NCBI GenBank assembly: GCA_031254095.1
Contig: JAIRVC010000365.1
Span: forward strand, 1-6,086
From: Acidobacteriota bacterium
GTDB lineage: Bacteria; Acidobacteriota; UBA6911
Direction: 5' to 3'
DNA length: 6,086 bases
In this document: positions 1 to 6,086 of the stretch, one piece after another
Layout of the letters: each line of letters starts with the position of its first letter
Position numbering within the stretch: position 1 is the stretch's first letter
The notes under the pieces: generated by a model
Seen by the model: only the letters and a program-made list of their open reading frames with translations
What the model was told of the DNA's origin: nothing
Databases searched by the model: none
Program-made: the position numbers and the translations under genes

Positions 1-16
1 TAAACAAATGAATCGG

Positions 17-466
17 CTATTTTGAGCCGCCGCTTACGCATAGCGCCAGCGCGGTAGTGCCGCAGCCGCCGCCGCCGCCGATATTGCGGCTTCCGGAATT
101 GAAACAGAACGTAAACGTATCTCCCCCGCGATTGGTAGAACCGGTCAATACGCAGGCTTCACTGAGTTCTATCGTGCCCTTTGTCCTGAATTGTTTCTTC
201 GCTTTTGCGTCGTAGACGGTCTCAACTTCGTCGATTGTCGGCAGTCGCCAGTCAAGGCCGCCCGTTTTCAGGCTGTCGCAATAAGAATTGCCTTCGCTCG
301 GGGTTATGGGCATTCCGTTATCTTTGCCCGCCCATGTCAACCCGGTGTCGCCGTCTTTCCAGACGCCTGCCCCGTCCTGTGCCGTCACCAGTCCGGAACC
401 GGCCAAAACAACGATTGCAATTAAAAGCGCCGCCGCCAATCCGCTGAAACTTTTTACTGAGAACAT
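17..466 (-). CDS. Secreted Lcl_C/DUF1566-like domain protein
   Basis: The 149-residue product starts with a basic, then strongly hydrophobic segment (about residues 1-27) and a V-T-A/Q-like cleavage site. It is probably exported by Sec; no lipobox cysteine is seen. The mature part opens with DTGLTWAG, followed by a YC..L..GG spacing and the strongly conserved DWRLPTIDE (about residues 74-82). This is the signature of the Lcl_C/DUF1566 domain (PF07603), found in many exported proteins of anaerobes and proteobacteria; its biochemical role is not established. The usual aromatic core near the end is replaced by a Gly/Cys-rich stretch with five consecutive glycines before a family-like ALCV ending. 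I chose the ATG at 466 because AAAGGA lies 8 nt upstream of it. An in-frame ATG at 475 would add three residues but has a poorly spaced SD. The stop is TAG. Family assignment is fairly sure; function is unknown. Confidence 0.75.
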   Translation of the reverse strand: MFSVKSFSGLAAALLIAIVVLAGSGLVTAQDGAGVWKDGDTGLTWAGKDNGMPITPSEGNSYCDSLKTGGLDWRLPTIDEVETVYDAKAKKQFRTKGTIELSEACVLTGSTNRGGDTFTFCFNSGSRNIGGGGGCGTTALALCVSGGSK

Positions 467-615
467 ATGTGCCATCCTTTCCTTTAAACAATTTGTTGAT
501 AAACAAAAATTCTACTACAAAATTTCCCGCGCGGGCGACAGATAATTAATATCGGGACGCGCACTCGCCAATAACTTCATTCCGGAAGTTACCATCTATG
601 GTTCACGGCGGATTT

Positions 616-650
616 TTCTGACCACTGGTCACTGATCGCTAACCACTGGC
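616..650. repeat. Degenerate heptanucleotide tandem repeat, about 5 units
   Basis: Five consecutive 7-nt units begin at 616, 623, 630, 637 and 644, with consensus near CACTGRY. Units 2, 3 and 5 keep CACTG exactly, while units 1 and 4 have diverged. An outer ACCACTGG is repeated exactly 21 nt apart (621-628 and 642-649). Arrays of this kind recall the short heptameric repeats reported between genes in several bacterial groups, such as the STRR repeats of cyanobacteria. Whether this is the same type cannot be told from one array. It lies just past the 3' end of the ATPase gene. Confidence 0.55.
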
Positions 651-664
651 CGCCGTGAGGCGGC
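649..664 (-). terminator. Possible transcription-ending hairpin after the ATPase gene
   Basis: GCCGCC (649-654) and GGCGGC (659-664) pair perfectly around a 4-nt loop, starting 10 nt past the stop codon of the minus-strand ATPase gene. No U-tract follows on the minus strand, so it is not a canonical intrinsic terminator. It may only stabilise the mRNA end or be part of the adjacent repeat. The placement supports a terminator role; the missing U-run argues against it. Confidence 0.3.
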
Positions 665-674
665 TTAATATCGG

Positions 675-1940
675 CTATGGCGACATGCAGCCGACGGGAA
701 TCACAAATACGCCGTCTTTTCGCCTGAATGGATATTTGCCGCCTGTTACAACCGCCAGGAAAGCGGGTTCGCCGTACCTTGAAACGTCAACGCGCGATGC
801 CAGGCCGAGAAGATTATTTGCCGCTTCATCTTCCTGATTGCCGCCAAGTTTGATCTCCATGGCTCCCCATGCGCCGCCGGCTTTTTCCACGACGATGTCC
901 GCTTCCAGGCCGGTTTTGTCCCTGTAATACAAAACGGCGGCATCGTTCGCGGCGGCATAGGCGCGAATGTCTCTGACGCAGAGGGATTCAAACAGGTATC
1001 CAAAAGTATTAAAGTCCTTTAAAAGCTTGTCCTGTGTCGCGCCGATGGCCGCGGCGGCAAGCGAAGGGTCGGTCAGATGCCGCTTGGGCGTCTGCCGCAA
1101 CGGCGTTCTTGATCGAAGCGAAACGCTCCATGCGGGCTGATCGTCTATCACAAAAAGGCTTTGAAGCGCCCGAATGTAGTCATCCACTGTTGAACGGGAT
1201 ACTTTTCCTCCGGCCTCCAAGGTATCTCTCAGAATCGTTTCGATTGAAGCGGATGTGGCCGTATTTCGGGCATACGATCTAAGCAGCGCTTTGATTTTTT
1301 CCGGATTGCGCTTGATTCTCTTGTCCGACGAATATATCCATTCATTGTTTTCAAGCGAGCGCAAATAATCCCTTGCCACGCTCAACGCCGCTTTGTCGCT
1401 CATCTGAAGCGCGCCCGGCCATCCGCCCCGCAGGATGCAAAAGGCGAGTTTTTCTATTGACAGATTTGACGGCGACCCCAAATCCGGCCTGCCATTGAAA
1501 AGATCGGCCAGGGATACGGAACCGTTCGAATCCCCGGATTCGTACAACGACATGGTGTACATGCGGACATATGAAAAACGTCCGGTTCCGGAATGCCTGG
1601 TTTTTTCTTTTGGTGGCGTTGTCGATCCGGTGACAATGAATTGACCGCCGGTCCCGCGCTTATCGATTTCCCGCCGGGCCGCGTCAAAAAGGCCTGGTGC
1701 AAGCTGCCATTCGTCAATCAGCCGGGGACTTGCGCCTTTGAGTAATATTGAAGGATTCAGCGAAGCAACCTGTATGAGGCTGTTTCCATTTTCGGTATCG
1801 TCAAGGTATACCGCGCTGTTTGAAAACTGTTCCGCCGTTGAAGTCTTGCCGCACCACTTCGGGCCGACAATCATCAGCCCGCCGAGACCTTGCAGCTTTT
1901 CTTTGACAGCGCCGTCCGTAACCCTTGTAATATATTTCAT
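675..1940 (-). CDS. AAA_14/DUF4143 family ATP-binding protein
   Basis: The 421-residue product has the architecture of AAA_14 (PF13173) plus DUF4143 (PF13635). The P-loop GPKWCGKT is at 26-33, Walker B LIDEW at 74-78, a sensor-like VTGSTTP at 103-109 and a possible arginine-finger segment GRFSYVRM at 120-127. A winged-helix-like region follows (about 210-265). The C-terminal domain retains a PD-(D/E)XK-like arrangement: FES at 317-319, LEAD with D348, and E362-I-K364. The gene looks intact. Members are widespread, often single genes in anaerobes, and their function is not established; nuclease activity is not proven. I chose the ATG at 1940 because the conserved part begins with MKYITR. An in-frame ATG at 1985 would add 15 residues; neither start has a strong SD. 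The 5' leader carries phased 23-bp repeats, which could be an autoregulatory site. Product class is confident, role unknown. Confidence 0.85.
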   Translation of the reverse strand: MKYITRVTDGAVKEKLQGLGGLMIVGPKWCGKTSTAEQFSNSAVYLDDTENGNSLIQVASLNPSILLKGASPRLIDEWQLAPGLFDAARREIDKRGTGGQFIVTGSTTPPKEKTRHSGTGRFSYVRMYTMSLYESGDSNGSVSLADLFNGRPDLGSPSNLSIEKLAFCILRGGWPGALQMSDKAALSVARDYLRSLENNEWIYSSDKRIKRNPEKIKALLRSYARNTATSASIETILRDTLEAGGKVSRSTVDDYIRALQSLFVIDDQPAWSVSLRSRTPLRQTPKRHLTDPSLAAAAIGATQDKLLKDFNTFGYLFESLCVRDIRAYAAANDAAVLYYRDKTGLEADIVVEKAGGAWGAMEIKLGGNQEDEAANNLLGLASRVDVSRYGEPAFLAVVTGGKYPFRRKDGVFVIPVGCMSP

Positions 1941-1987
1941 ATTTCGATATCCGGAGAACGCCGCCATGATAACACGAAAATGCAAAT

Positions 1988-2046
1988 TACGAAGTTTGGC
2001 TCGGATTTACTACGAAGTTTGGCCCGGATTTATTACGAAGTTTGGC
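1988..2046. repeat. 23-bp direct repeats upstream of the ATPase gene
   Basis: Copies start at 1988, 2011 and 2034. The first two are full 23-mers with the core TACGAAGTTTGGC followed by YCGGATTTAY, differing at two positions. The third keeps exactly the 13-nt core. The period is strictly 23 bp, a little over two helical turns, so equivalent bases lie on nearly the same face of the DNA. The array sits 47 bp upstream of the chosen ATPase start and just downstream of its candidate promoter. A repressor or ATPase binding site, or an RNA leader element, is possible. There are too few copies, and no spacers, for a CRISPR. Confidence 0.85.
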
Positions 2047-2062
2047 GTGCGTTTGTCATTAG

Positions 2063-2090
2063 CTTATAGCTTATTCGGGGCGTCATGTAA
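2063..2090 (-). promoter_or_regulatory. Candidate sigma-70 promoter for the ATPase gene
   Basis: On the minus strand, TTACAT (2090-2085) and TATAAG (2068-2063) are separated by 16 nt, a reasonable match to -35/-10 elements. Transcription would start near 2056 and run straight into the 23-bp repeats. The -10 overlaps a direct duplication of AGCTTAT (2061-2067 and 2068-2074). The assignment rests on consensus likeness only. Confidence 0.4.
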
Positions 2091-2119
2091 TAATCTTTTG
2101 TGTCGCGCTTAAAAAATGA

Positions 2120-2299
2120 TATGTAGAACTACCTGAGGTAGCCGAAAAACAGACGAAGCGTCGGCGCAATGGGAATCCGTTGGAACGGTTAATTGAGAAG
2201 AAACAGCATATGCTTTTTGAATACGCTCTATCTATAATTTTTACGGCGCGCGCCTCCCGTATTAAATTCGGCTTGTTTTTGCGGATGCGAGGACTATAA
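2120..2299 (+). pseudogene. Possible gene relic: start-less open frame in the intergenic region
   Basis: From a TGA at 2117-2119 this frame stays open for 59 codons to a TAA at 2297-2299, with no ATG until codon 31 (2210). It contains a basic, coding-looking stretch, EKQTKRRRNGNPLERLIEKK. That faintly resembles segments near the N-terminus of some DDE transposases, but I cannot name a family with confidence. Its stop codon lies inside the TATAAT of the downstream promoter. No inverted repeats or full transposase accompany it. It may be a chance ORF. Confidence 0.2.
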
Positions 2300-2304
2300 T
2301 TTTT
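2232..2304 (+). repeat. Duplicated CTATAATTTTT element
   Basis: The 11-mer CTATAATTTTT occurs at 2232-2242 and again at 2294-2304, 62 nt apart, each followed within a base by CGG. Both contain a perfect -10 hexamer. The second is the likely fdhF promoter; the first could be an alternative or ancestral one. CGGATGC is also repeated at 2282-2288 and 2305-2311. Confidence 0.6.
2273..2300 (+). promoter_or_regulatory. Probable sigma-70-type promoter of the fdhF operon
   Basis: A perfect -10 TATAAT (2295-2300) is preceded, across a 16-nt spacer, by TTGTTT (2273-2278), which keeps the TTG of the -35 consensus. The start would be near 2307, giving a leader of about 50 nt that contains an ATGAT/ATCAT dyad (2326-2340) just before the ribosome site. 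E. coli fdhF uses sigma-54 instead. The nearest sigma-54-like arrangement here, GG at 2270 and GC at 2281, is one base short of the required spacing. A second TATAAT at 2233-2238 lacks a good -35. Confidence 0.55.
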
Positions 2305-2342
2305 CGGATGCAAAAAATAGGAAAAATGATAATGCATCATGC

Positions 2343-2349
2343 AGGAAGG
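2343..2349 (+). promoter_or_regulatory. Ribosome binding site of fdhF
   Basis: AGGAAGG lies 8 nt before the ATG at 2358 and supports that start over the in-frame ATG at 2370. The 2358 start also puts the cluster cysteines at the same residue numbers as in E. coli FdhH. Confidence 0.7.
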
Positions 2350-2357
2350 CAACGTTT

Positions 2358-4559
2358 ATGGAAGGGTACATGGCAGTTTGCCCGTATTGCGGGTGTGGCT
2401 GTAAGCTAAACATTCTGGTAAAAGACGGCGTTGTTGTCGGCACGGAACCCCTGAAGGGGAAAATTAACGAAGGCGAGCTTTGCCTCAAGGGGCTTTGCGG
2501 CTACGATTTTCTCAATGATACCAGGATCCTGACTCCGCGCGTCTATCATCCCCTGGTGCGCCCGGCCAAAGGAGCGCCTTTTAAGCGGGCGTCATGGGAT
2601 AACGCGCTGAATTTTGTCGCGGAAAAGCTGCTTGCGGTAAAAGAGAAATATGGGCCCGACGCGATCATGACCACCGGCTCTTCCCGCGGCGCCGGCAATG
2701 AGGCAAACCTGATTATGCAGCGTTTCGCGCGGGCATGTATCGGGACAAACAACATAGACAACTGTGCCCGTACTTGACACGCTCCCACAGTCATCGGTCT
2801 GGGTGACACAGTAGGAGCGGGCGCCATGAGCGTCAGCGTTCCCGGCATGGAAGACGCCGGGTGTCTGATGATTTTCGGATACAACCCGAACGCGTCGCAT
2901 CCGATAGTGGCGCGCCGCGTAATCAAGGCTAAGGAAAAAGGCGCGAAGATCATCGTGGCCGACCCTCGATTTATCGAGACCGCGCGCATCGCCGATATTT
3001 ACATGCCGATCAACAACGGCTGTAATGTCGCGTTCCTCAATACTTTCGCGAATGTGATCGTAAATGAGGGCCTTCATGACCGGAAATTTATCGACGAGCA
3101 CACAACCGGTTTTGACGAGTGGTGGAAGGTCATCGAAACCTATACGCCGGAACGCACGAAAAGCATTACAGGGATTGAGCCTGAGATGATGCTGCGGGCC
3201 GCGCGCATGTATGCCAAGGCCGAGCCTTCTTCCATCCTCTGCTGGGGGATGGGTGTAACGCAGCATAAGCAGAATGTCGAAACGGTGCATACCTTAGCGG
3301 CGATCGCCTGCATTACGCATCAGATCGGCAAACCTAATTCAGGCCTTGCCCCGGTGCGCGGTCAAAATAATGTACAGGGCGCCTGCGACACGGGCGCGCT
3401 GCCGAACGTTTTCCCCGGATACCAGAGCGTGGTCGATCCGGCCGCTCGCGAAAAATTCGCGAAAGCCTGGGGCGTGCCGGTGGAACGGCTTTCGGATCAT
3501 GAAGGATACAAGGTCTCAAATATCGGGCATCTCATTGAAGAAGGCAAGGTTCACGCCTTTTACAATTTCGGGGAAGATCCCCTGCAAACGGAACCTGACA
3601 CAAAGCGTCTTGCGCAGCAACTGGCCGGACTGGAAATCTTCGTCTGTCAGGACATCTTTATGACGCAGACTACCGCCGTTGCCGATGTTGTGCTGCCAGC
3701 GACTTCATGGGGCGAACATGAAGGCGTTTTCACAGCCTGCGACCGCACGTTTCAGCGCTTTGAAGCCGCTCTGCCGCCGAAAGGCGAATGCCGCCATGAT
3801 TGGGACATAATCGCCGATCTTTCGACCCGCATGGGACATCCCATAAACTATAAGAATACAAAAGAGATATGGGATAATGAGCTTCGCGCTCTCTGGCCGG
3901 CGGTCTACGGAGCGACTTACGAAAGGATGGAAGGAGTCGGGCACGCACAGTGGCCTATTCCCGCGCTTGATCATCCCGGAACACCCGACCTGTTCCTGGG
4001 AGGGCAGTTTTCAACTCCCGACAAGAAAGCGCGCCTTATCGCGCACGAGTATGAACGTCCCACGGAGATGCCGGATGCGGAGTATCCCCTTATTCTTTGC
4101 ACGGTGAGAGAGGTCGGGCATTACTCCTGCCGGTCGATGACGGGCAATTGCTCAACGCTTTCACTTCTTGCCGAGGAACCGGGCTTTGTACACATCAATC
4201 CTGCTGACGCCGAAGCGCGCGGAATCAAGCAGGACGACATGGTCTGGGTATTCTCCCGCCGGGGAAAGATCATCACGCGAGCCGAGGTGGACGATCGCAT
4301 CAATAAAGGTACGGTCTATATGACCTATCAGTGGTGGATCGGCAAGTGCAATGACCTGACCATACACGCCGTCGATGGACGATCAAGCACGCCTGAGGAT
4401 AAATATTCCGCGTGTCAGGTCGAGCTTGTTGACGATCAACTGTGGGCGGAACAGCATGCGCATGAGATATATATGAACATGAAGGCCAGGATGTCCATGG
4501 AGGCCGCTCCCCAGGCGGCGAAACCGGATATGTCTCAATACCGATCAGAGGTGGCTTGA
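2358..4559 (+). CDS. fdhF: Selenocysteine formate dehydrogenase H (FdhF)
   Basis: Molybdenum enzyme oxidising formate to CO2, here probably the formate-oxidising subunit of a formate hydrogenlyase. The gene reads through an in-frame TGA (2775-2777) as selenocysteine 140, giving 733 residues; E. coli FdhH has 715. The N-terminal [4Fe-4S] ligands are C8, C11, C15 and C42, with K44 following, all at the E. coli numbers. The Sec region reads NCART-U-HAPTVIGL, with active-site H141. The catalytic arginine corresponds to R334 in PVRGQNNVQGACD (E. coli R333). Typical bis-MGD-binding segments follow: GEDPLQT, QDIFMT, ATSWGEHEGVF, and the C-terminal TVREVGHYSCRSMTGNC and YMTYQWWIG. No signal peptide is seen, so the enzyme is cytoplasmic. 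A short C-terminal tail (about 18 residues) exceeds the E. coli protein. Its TGA stop overlaps the next start (TGATG). Without Sec insertion it would end as a 139-residue fragment. Identification is very secure. Confidence 0.97.
2775..2777 (+). other. In-frame TGA decoded as selenocysteine 140
   Basis: The reading frame continues on both sides of this TGA with uninterrupted FdhH similarity. The codon falls exactly at the position of Sec140 in E. coli FdhH and is followed by the same CAC (His141). It is therefore a recoded codon, not a frameshift or nonsense mutation. It implies SelA, SelB, SelC and SelD elsewhere in the genome. Confidence 0.96.
2780..2819 (+). promoter_or_regulatory. Bacterial SECIS element within fdhF
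   Basis: Two nucleotides after the TGA, CGCTCC (2780-2785) pairs with GGAGCG (2814-2819). Inside, GTCATC (2790-2795) pairs with GGTGAC (2802-2807, including one U-G pair) around the loop GGTCTG (2796-2801). The E. coli fdhF SECIS carries the same GGUCU motif, with the guanine and uracil contacted by SelB, and likewise lies directly behind the UGA. U2794 sits next to the top pair and could act as the SelB-contacted bulge. The pairing was drawn by eye. Confidence 0.88.
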
Positions 4560-5077
4560 TGAACAGGCATATCGAAATAGAGCCGAGCAGATGTATAGCC
4601 TGCGGCACCTGCATGGCGGCATGCAGCATGGGACACAGGCGTTCGGGTTTGCAGGCGCAGCCCCGGCTCGCCCTCTTTCAGTCCCGCAATGTGGCCGCCG
4701 CCGTTACCTGCCATCACTGCGAGGAGGCTGCCTGCGTCAAGGTATGCCCCACCGACGCGGTCACGCGCGACGCGGACGGCTGCGTTCGCGTTGACGAGAA
4801 AAACTGCGTGGGCTGTAAACTTTGCAGCATAGCTTGTCCATACGGCGCAATTCATATCGGCGGCACTCCTACCACCGGCGTGGTAGGCATAGAATATTCC
4901 ACGCCCACTTTCGTCGGCGCGACAAGCCCCATTCTTCAATGGAAAATCGGCGTGTATTCCTGCGCGGTCAAATGCGACCAGTGCATCAGCGAGCCGTCCG
5001 GCAAACCACAGTGCGTTACTTATTGCGTGACCAAAGCGCTGCGCCTGATTGAGCCGGCGGCGGAGGAGCGGAAGTGA
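4559..5077 (+). CDS. hycB: HycB/HydN-type four-cluster [4Fe-4S] ferredoxin subunit
   Basis: The 172-residue cytoplasmic electron-transfer protein is predicted to carry electrons from FdhF to the hydrogenase arm. Sixteen cysteines form four clusters: C12/15/18/22, C51/54/59/63, C83/86/89/93 and C139/142/152/156. It begins MNRHIEIEPSRCIACGTC and contains HRRSGLQAQPRL, CHHCEEAAC and CKLCSIACPYGAI, closely resembling E. coli HycB; HydN and HyfA are related alternatives. The last motif reads CVTYCVTKAL, with valine where HycB has the proline after the final cysteine. The chosen ATG overlaps the fdhF stop (TGATG), and an AGAGGTGG ribosome site lies just upstream (4547-4554). A TTG at 4556 is a less likely start. 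The stop overlaps the next gene's GTG, so all three genes are translationally coupled. HycB-type function is favoured by the neighbours. Confidence 0.9.
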   Translation: MNRHIEIEPSRCIACGTCMAACSMGHRRSGLQAQPRLALFQSRNVAAAVTCHHCEEAACVKVCPTDAVTRDADGCVRVDEKNCVGCKLCSIACPYGAIHIGGTPTTGVVGIEYSTPTFVGATSPILQWKIGVYSCAVKCDQCISEPSGKPQCVTYCVTKALRLIEPAAEERK

Positions 5078-6086
5078 ATCTGTTTTTGATTTCGGCGATC
5101 CTTTCTTTTGTTGGAGCGGCGCTTGCGCTTATTACCATACGATCGGAAAACGCGTCAAAAAACCTGAGCTGCGGTTTTGGACTCATAGCCAGCGTATGCG
5201 TGCTTGCGGCCGGGTGCATGGGGATATTCTCATCGCTTGACGGCGTGATTCTCGCGACGCCTTTTGCCTTTGCGGAGTTTTCGATACTGATAAATCCTCT
5301 TTCCGGCCTGCTCCTTGTGGTCATAAATCTGCTCGCGCTCGCGGCATGGATATATGGATTCGGTTATCTTAAGGAATATACGGGAAAAGAAGTCGGCGTC
5401 ATCGGCTTTTTCATGAACCTGTTCATCGTGTCGATGAATTTCCTTGTCGCGGTTGACAACGTATTCTGGTTCCTGGTCTTCTTCGAGATCATGTCGCTGG
5501 CCTCGTATTTTCTGGTCGTCGTCAAGCAGGACGAAAAATCAACTAAAGCCGGTTTCCTGTATCTCGTCATGGCGCATACGGGCTTCCTGCTGATCATGAT
5601 CGCGTTTTTCATCATGTCGTCGGCATCGGGAAGTTTTAACTTCCAGGCTTTCCGTGAAACGAATTTCGGAGCGACGACCGCATCCATAGTATTTATCCTG
5701 TCGTTTATAGGATTCGGATGCAAGGCCGGCATGGTTCCTTTGCATTCATGGCTGCCCAAGGCTCATCCGGCGGCGCCGTCTCATGTATCAGCCCTCATGT
5801 CGGGCGGCATGATCAAGATAGGCATCTTCGGCATAGTGAAAGTCGGTTTGGATCTCCTTGGAAATTCCGGCTGCGAATTGTGGTGGGGCGTTTGCCTGGT
5901 TCTGCTCGGGGCGATATCCTCGCTACTAGGCATAATCTACGCGCTGACCGAACGCGACATTAAAAGCCTGCTTGCCTACAGTTCGATCGAAAACATCGGC
6001 ATCATTCTCCTCGGCATAGGCACGGGTTTTATTGGCGTCGCCCTTGAGCAGCCCCTCGTTGCCGGGCTCGGTCTTGTAGCCGGCCT
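5074..6086 (+). CDS. hyfB: HyfB/HycC-type membrane subunit of formate hydrogenlyase (3' part outside window)
   Basis: An open frame from GTG 5074 runs past the window end: 337 codons visible, about half the length of E. coli HyfB (672). It is an antiporter-like, NuoL/MrpA-D-related integral membrane protein. Most of it is hydrophobic and forms many transmembrane helices. Key features are FFEIMSLASYF with E138 (the TM5 glutamate of the proton channel), GFGCKAGMVPLHSWLPKAHP with K217 and H224, SGGMIKIGIFG with K248, and ALTERDIKSLLAYSSIENIGI (290-310). YSSIENIGI is typical of the HycC/HyfB branch rather than NuoL. The GTG overlaps the preceding TGA (GTGA), and GGAGCGGAA (5065-5073) upstream can serve as the ribosome site. 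The protein should anchor the formate dehydrogenase and hydrogenase to the membrane and may take part in ion translocation. HycC is an alternative name. Confidence 0.9.
   Translation, partial: MNLFLISAILSFVGAALALITIRSENASKNLSCGFGLIASVCVLAAGCMGIFSSLDGVILATPFAFAEFSILINPLSGLLLVVINLLALAAWIYGFGYLKEYTGKEVGVIGFFMNLFIVSMNFLVAVDNVFWFLVFFEIMSLASYFLVVVKQDEKSTKAGFLYLVMAHTGFLLIMIAFFIMSSASGSFNFQAFRETNFGATTASIVFILSFIGFGCKAGMVPLHSWLPKAHPAAPSHVSALMSGGMIKIGIFGIVKVGLDLLGNSGCELWWGVCLVLLGAISSLLGIIYALTERDIKSLLAYSSIENIGIILLGIGTGFIGVALEQPLVAGLGLVAG

Larger units (their letters stand above)
467..674. other. Gene-free spacer with dyads and repeats
   Basis: No credible gene lies here. Seen directly: a TTTGTT/AACAAA stem with a GATA loop at 492-507, in the leader of the small secreted-protein gene; a perfect 10-bp palindrome CCCGCGCGGG at 526-535; an AT-rich dyad GATA-N5-TATC at 541-553; and a 7-bp stem TAACTTC/GAAGTTA with a 6-nt loop at 572-591. 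These are followed by the heptamer array and terminal hairpin listed separately. A minus-strand TAGAAT at 514-509 could be a -10 box for the secreted-protein gene, but it has no convincing -35. The palindrome next to it could be an operator, which is inference only. Confidence 0.5.

Noticed and set aside
14..29. Intrinsic terminator at the end of the secreted-protein gene
   Set aside because: CGGCT/AGCCG is only a 5-bp stem, overlaps the stop codon, and is not followed by a clear U-run on the minus strand before the window ends.
1988..2046. CRISPR array
   Set aside because: The repeats are directly abutted with no spacers, and there are only two and a half copies.
1738..2112. Plus-strand 124-codon open frame
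   Set aside because: It lies mostly antisense to the Walker A end of the ATPase gene and runs through the repeats; no family likeness is seen.
2270..2282. Sigma-54 (-24/-12) promoter for fdhF
   Set aside because: GG (2270-2271) and GC (2281-2282) are separated by 9 nt instead of the required 10, and the rest of the consensus is poor.
2083..2352. Minus-strand 89-codon open frame across the intergenic region
   Set aside because: It covers the plus-strand promoter and ribosome site of fdhF, has no recognisable domain, and its composition looks non-coding.
2592..3290. Long minus-strand open frame (232 codons) opposite fdhF
   Set aside because: It is a shadow of a secure coding region with high GC third positions, with no recognisable motif and no ribosome site.
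2826..4559. Separate 577-residue dehydrogenase gene starting at ATG 2826
   Set aside because: It is the 3' part of fdhF after the selenocysteine codon. The ATG is an internal methionine (M157), and family similarity continues upstream through the TGA.

Overview
The window looks like a piece of chromosome from an anaerobic or facultatively anaerobic, moderately GC-rich Gram-negative bacterium that makes selenoproteins. A secreted Lcl_C/DUF1566-type protein, a selenocysteine formate dehydrogenase and a formate-hydrogenlyase module would fit Desulfobacterota or a similar fermentative or syntrophic lineage. No rRNA or marker gene is present, so the taxonomy is inference.

Left part (1-1985, minus strand). 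A small exported Lcl_C/DUF1566-like protein (17-466) lies downstream of a AAA_14/DUF4143 ATPase (675-1940). About 200 bp separates them and carries an array of degenerate heptamers, several dyads and a hairpin, but no gene. The leader of the ATPase gene holds 2.5 perfectly phased copies of a 23-bp direct repeat (1988-2046), lying between a candidate promoter and the start codon.

Middle (about 2047-2357). This is the divergent intergenic region. It contains a plausible minus-strand promoter for the ATPase, two copies of a CTATAATTTTT element on the plus strand, of which the second makes a good sigma-70-type promoter for the right-hand operon, and a short start-less open frame that may be a gene relic.

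Right part (2358-6086, plus strand). This is a tightly packed, translationally coupled operon: fdhF, then a HycB-type four-cluster [4Fe-4S] ferredoxin, then a HyfB/HycC-type membrane subunit that runs off the window. The fdhF gene is split by an in-frame TGA at 2775-2777. That codon aligns with selenocysteine 140 of E. coli FdhH and is followed at once by a SECIS-like hairpin with a GGTCTG loop, so the two apparent ORFs are one 733-residue selenoprotein. Formate would be oxidised at the Mo/Sec site of FdhF, electrons would pass through the HycB-like protein, and the membrane arm begun by HyfB would anchor a group-4 [NiFe] hydrogenase, giving a formate hydrogenlyase. The hydrogenase subunits themselves are not in the window, so that last step is inferred from gene order and homology.
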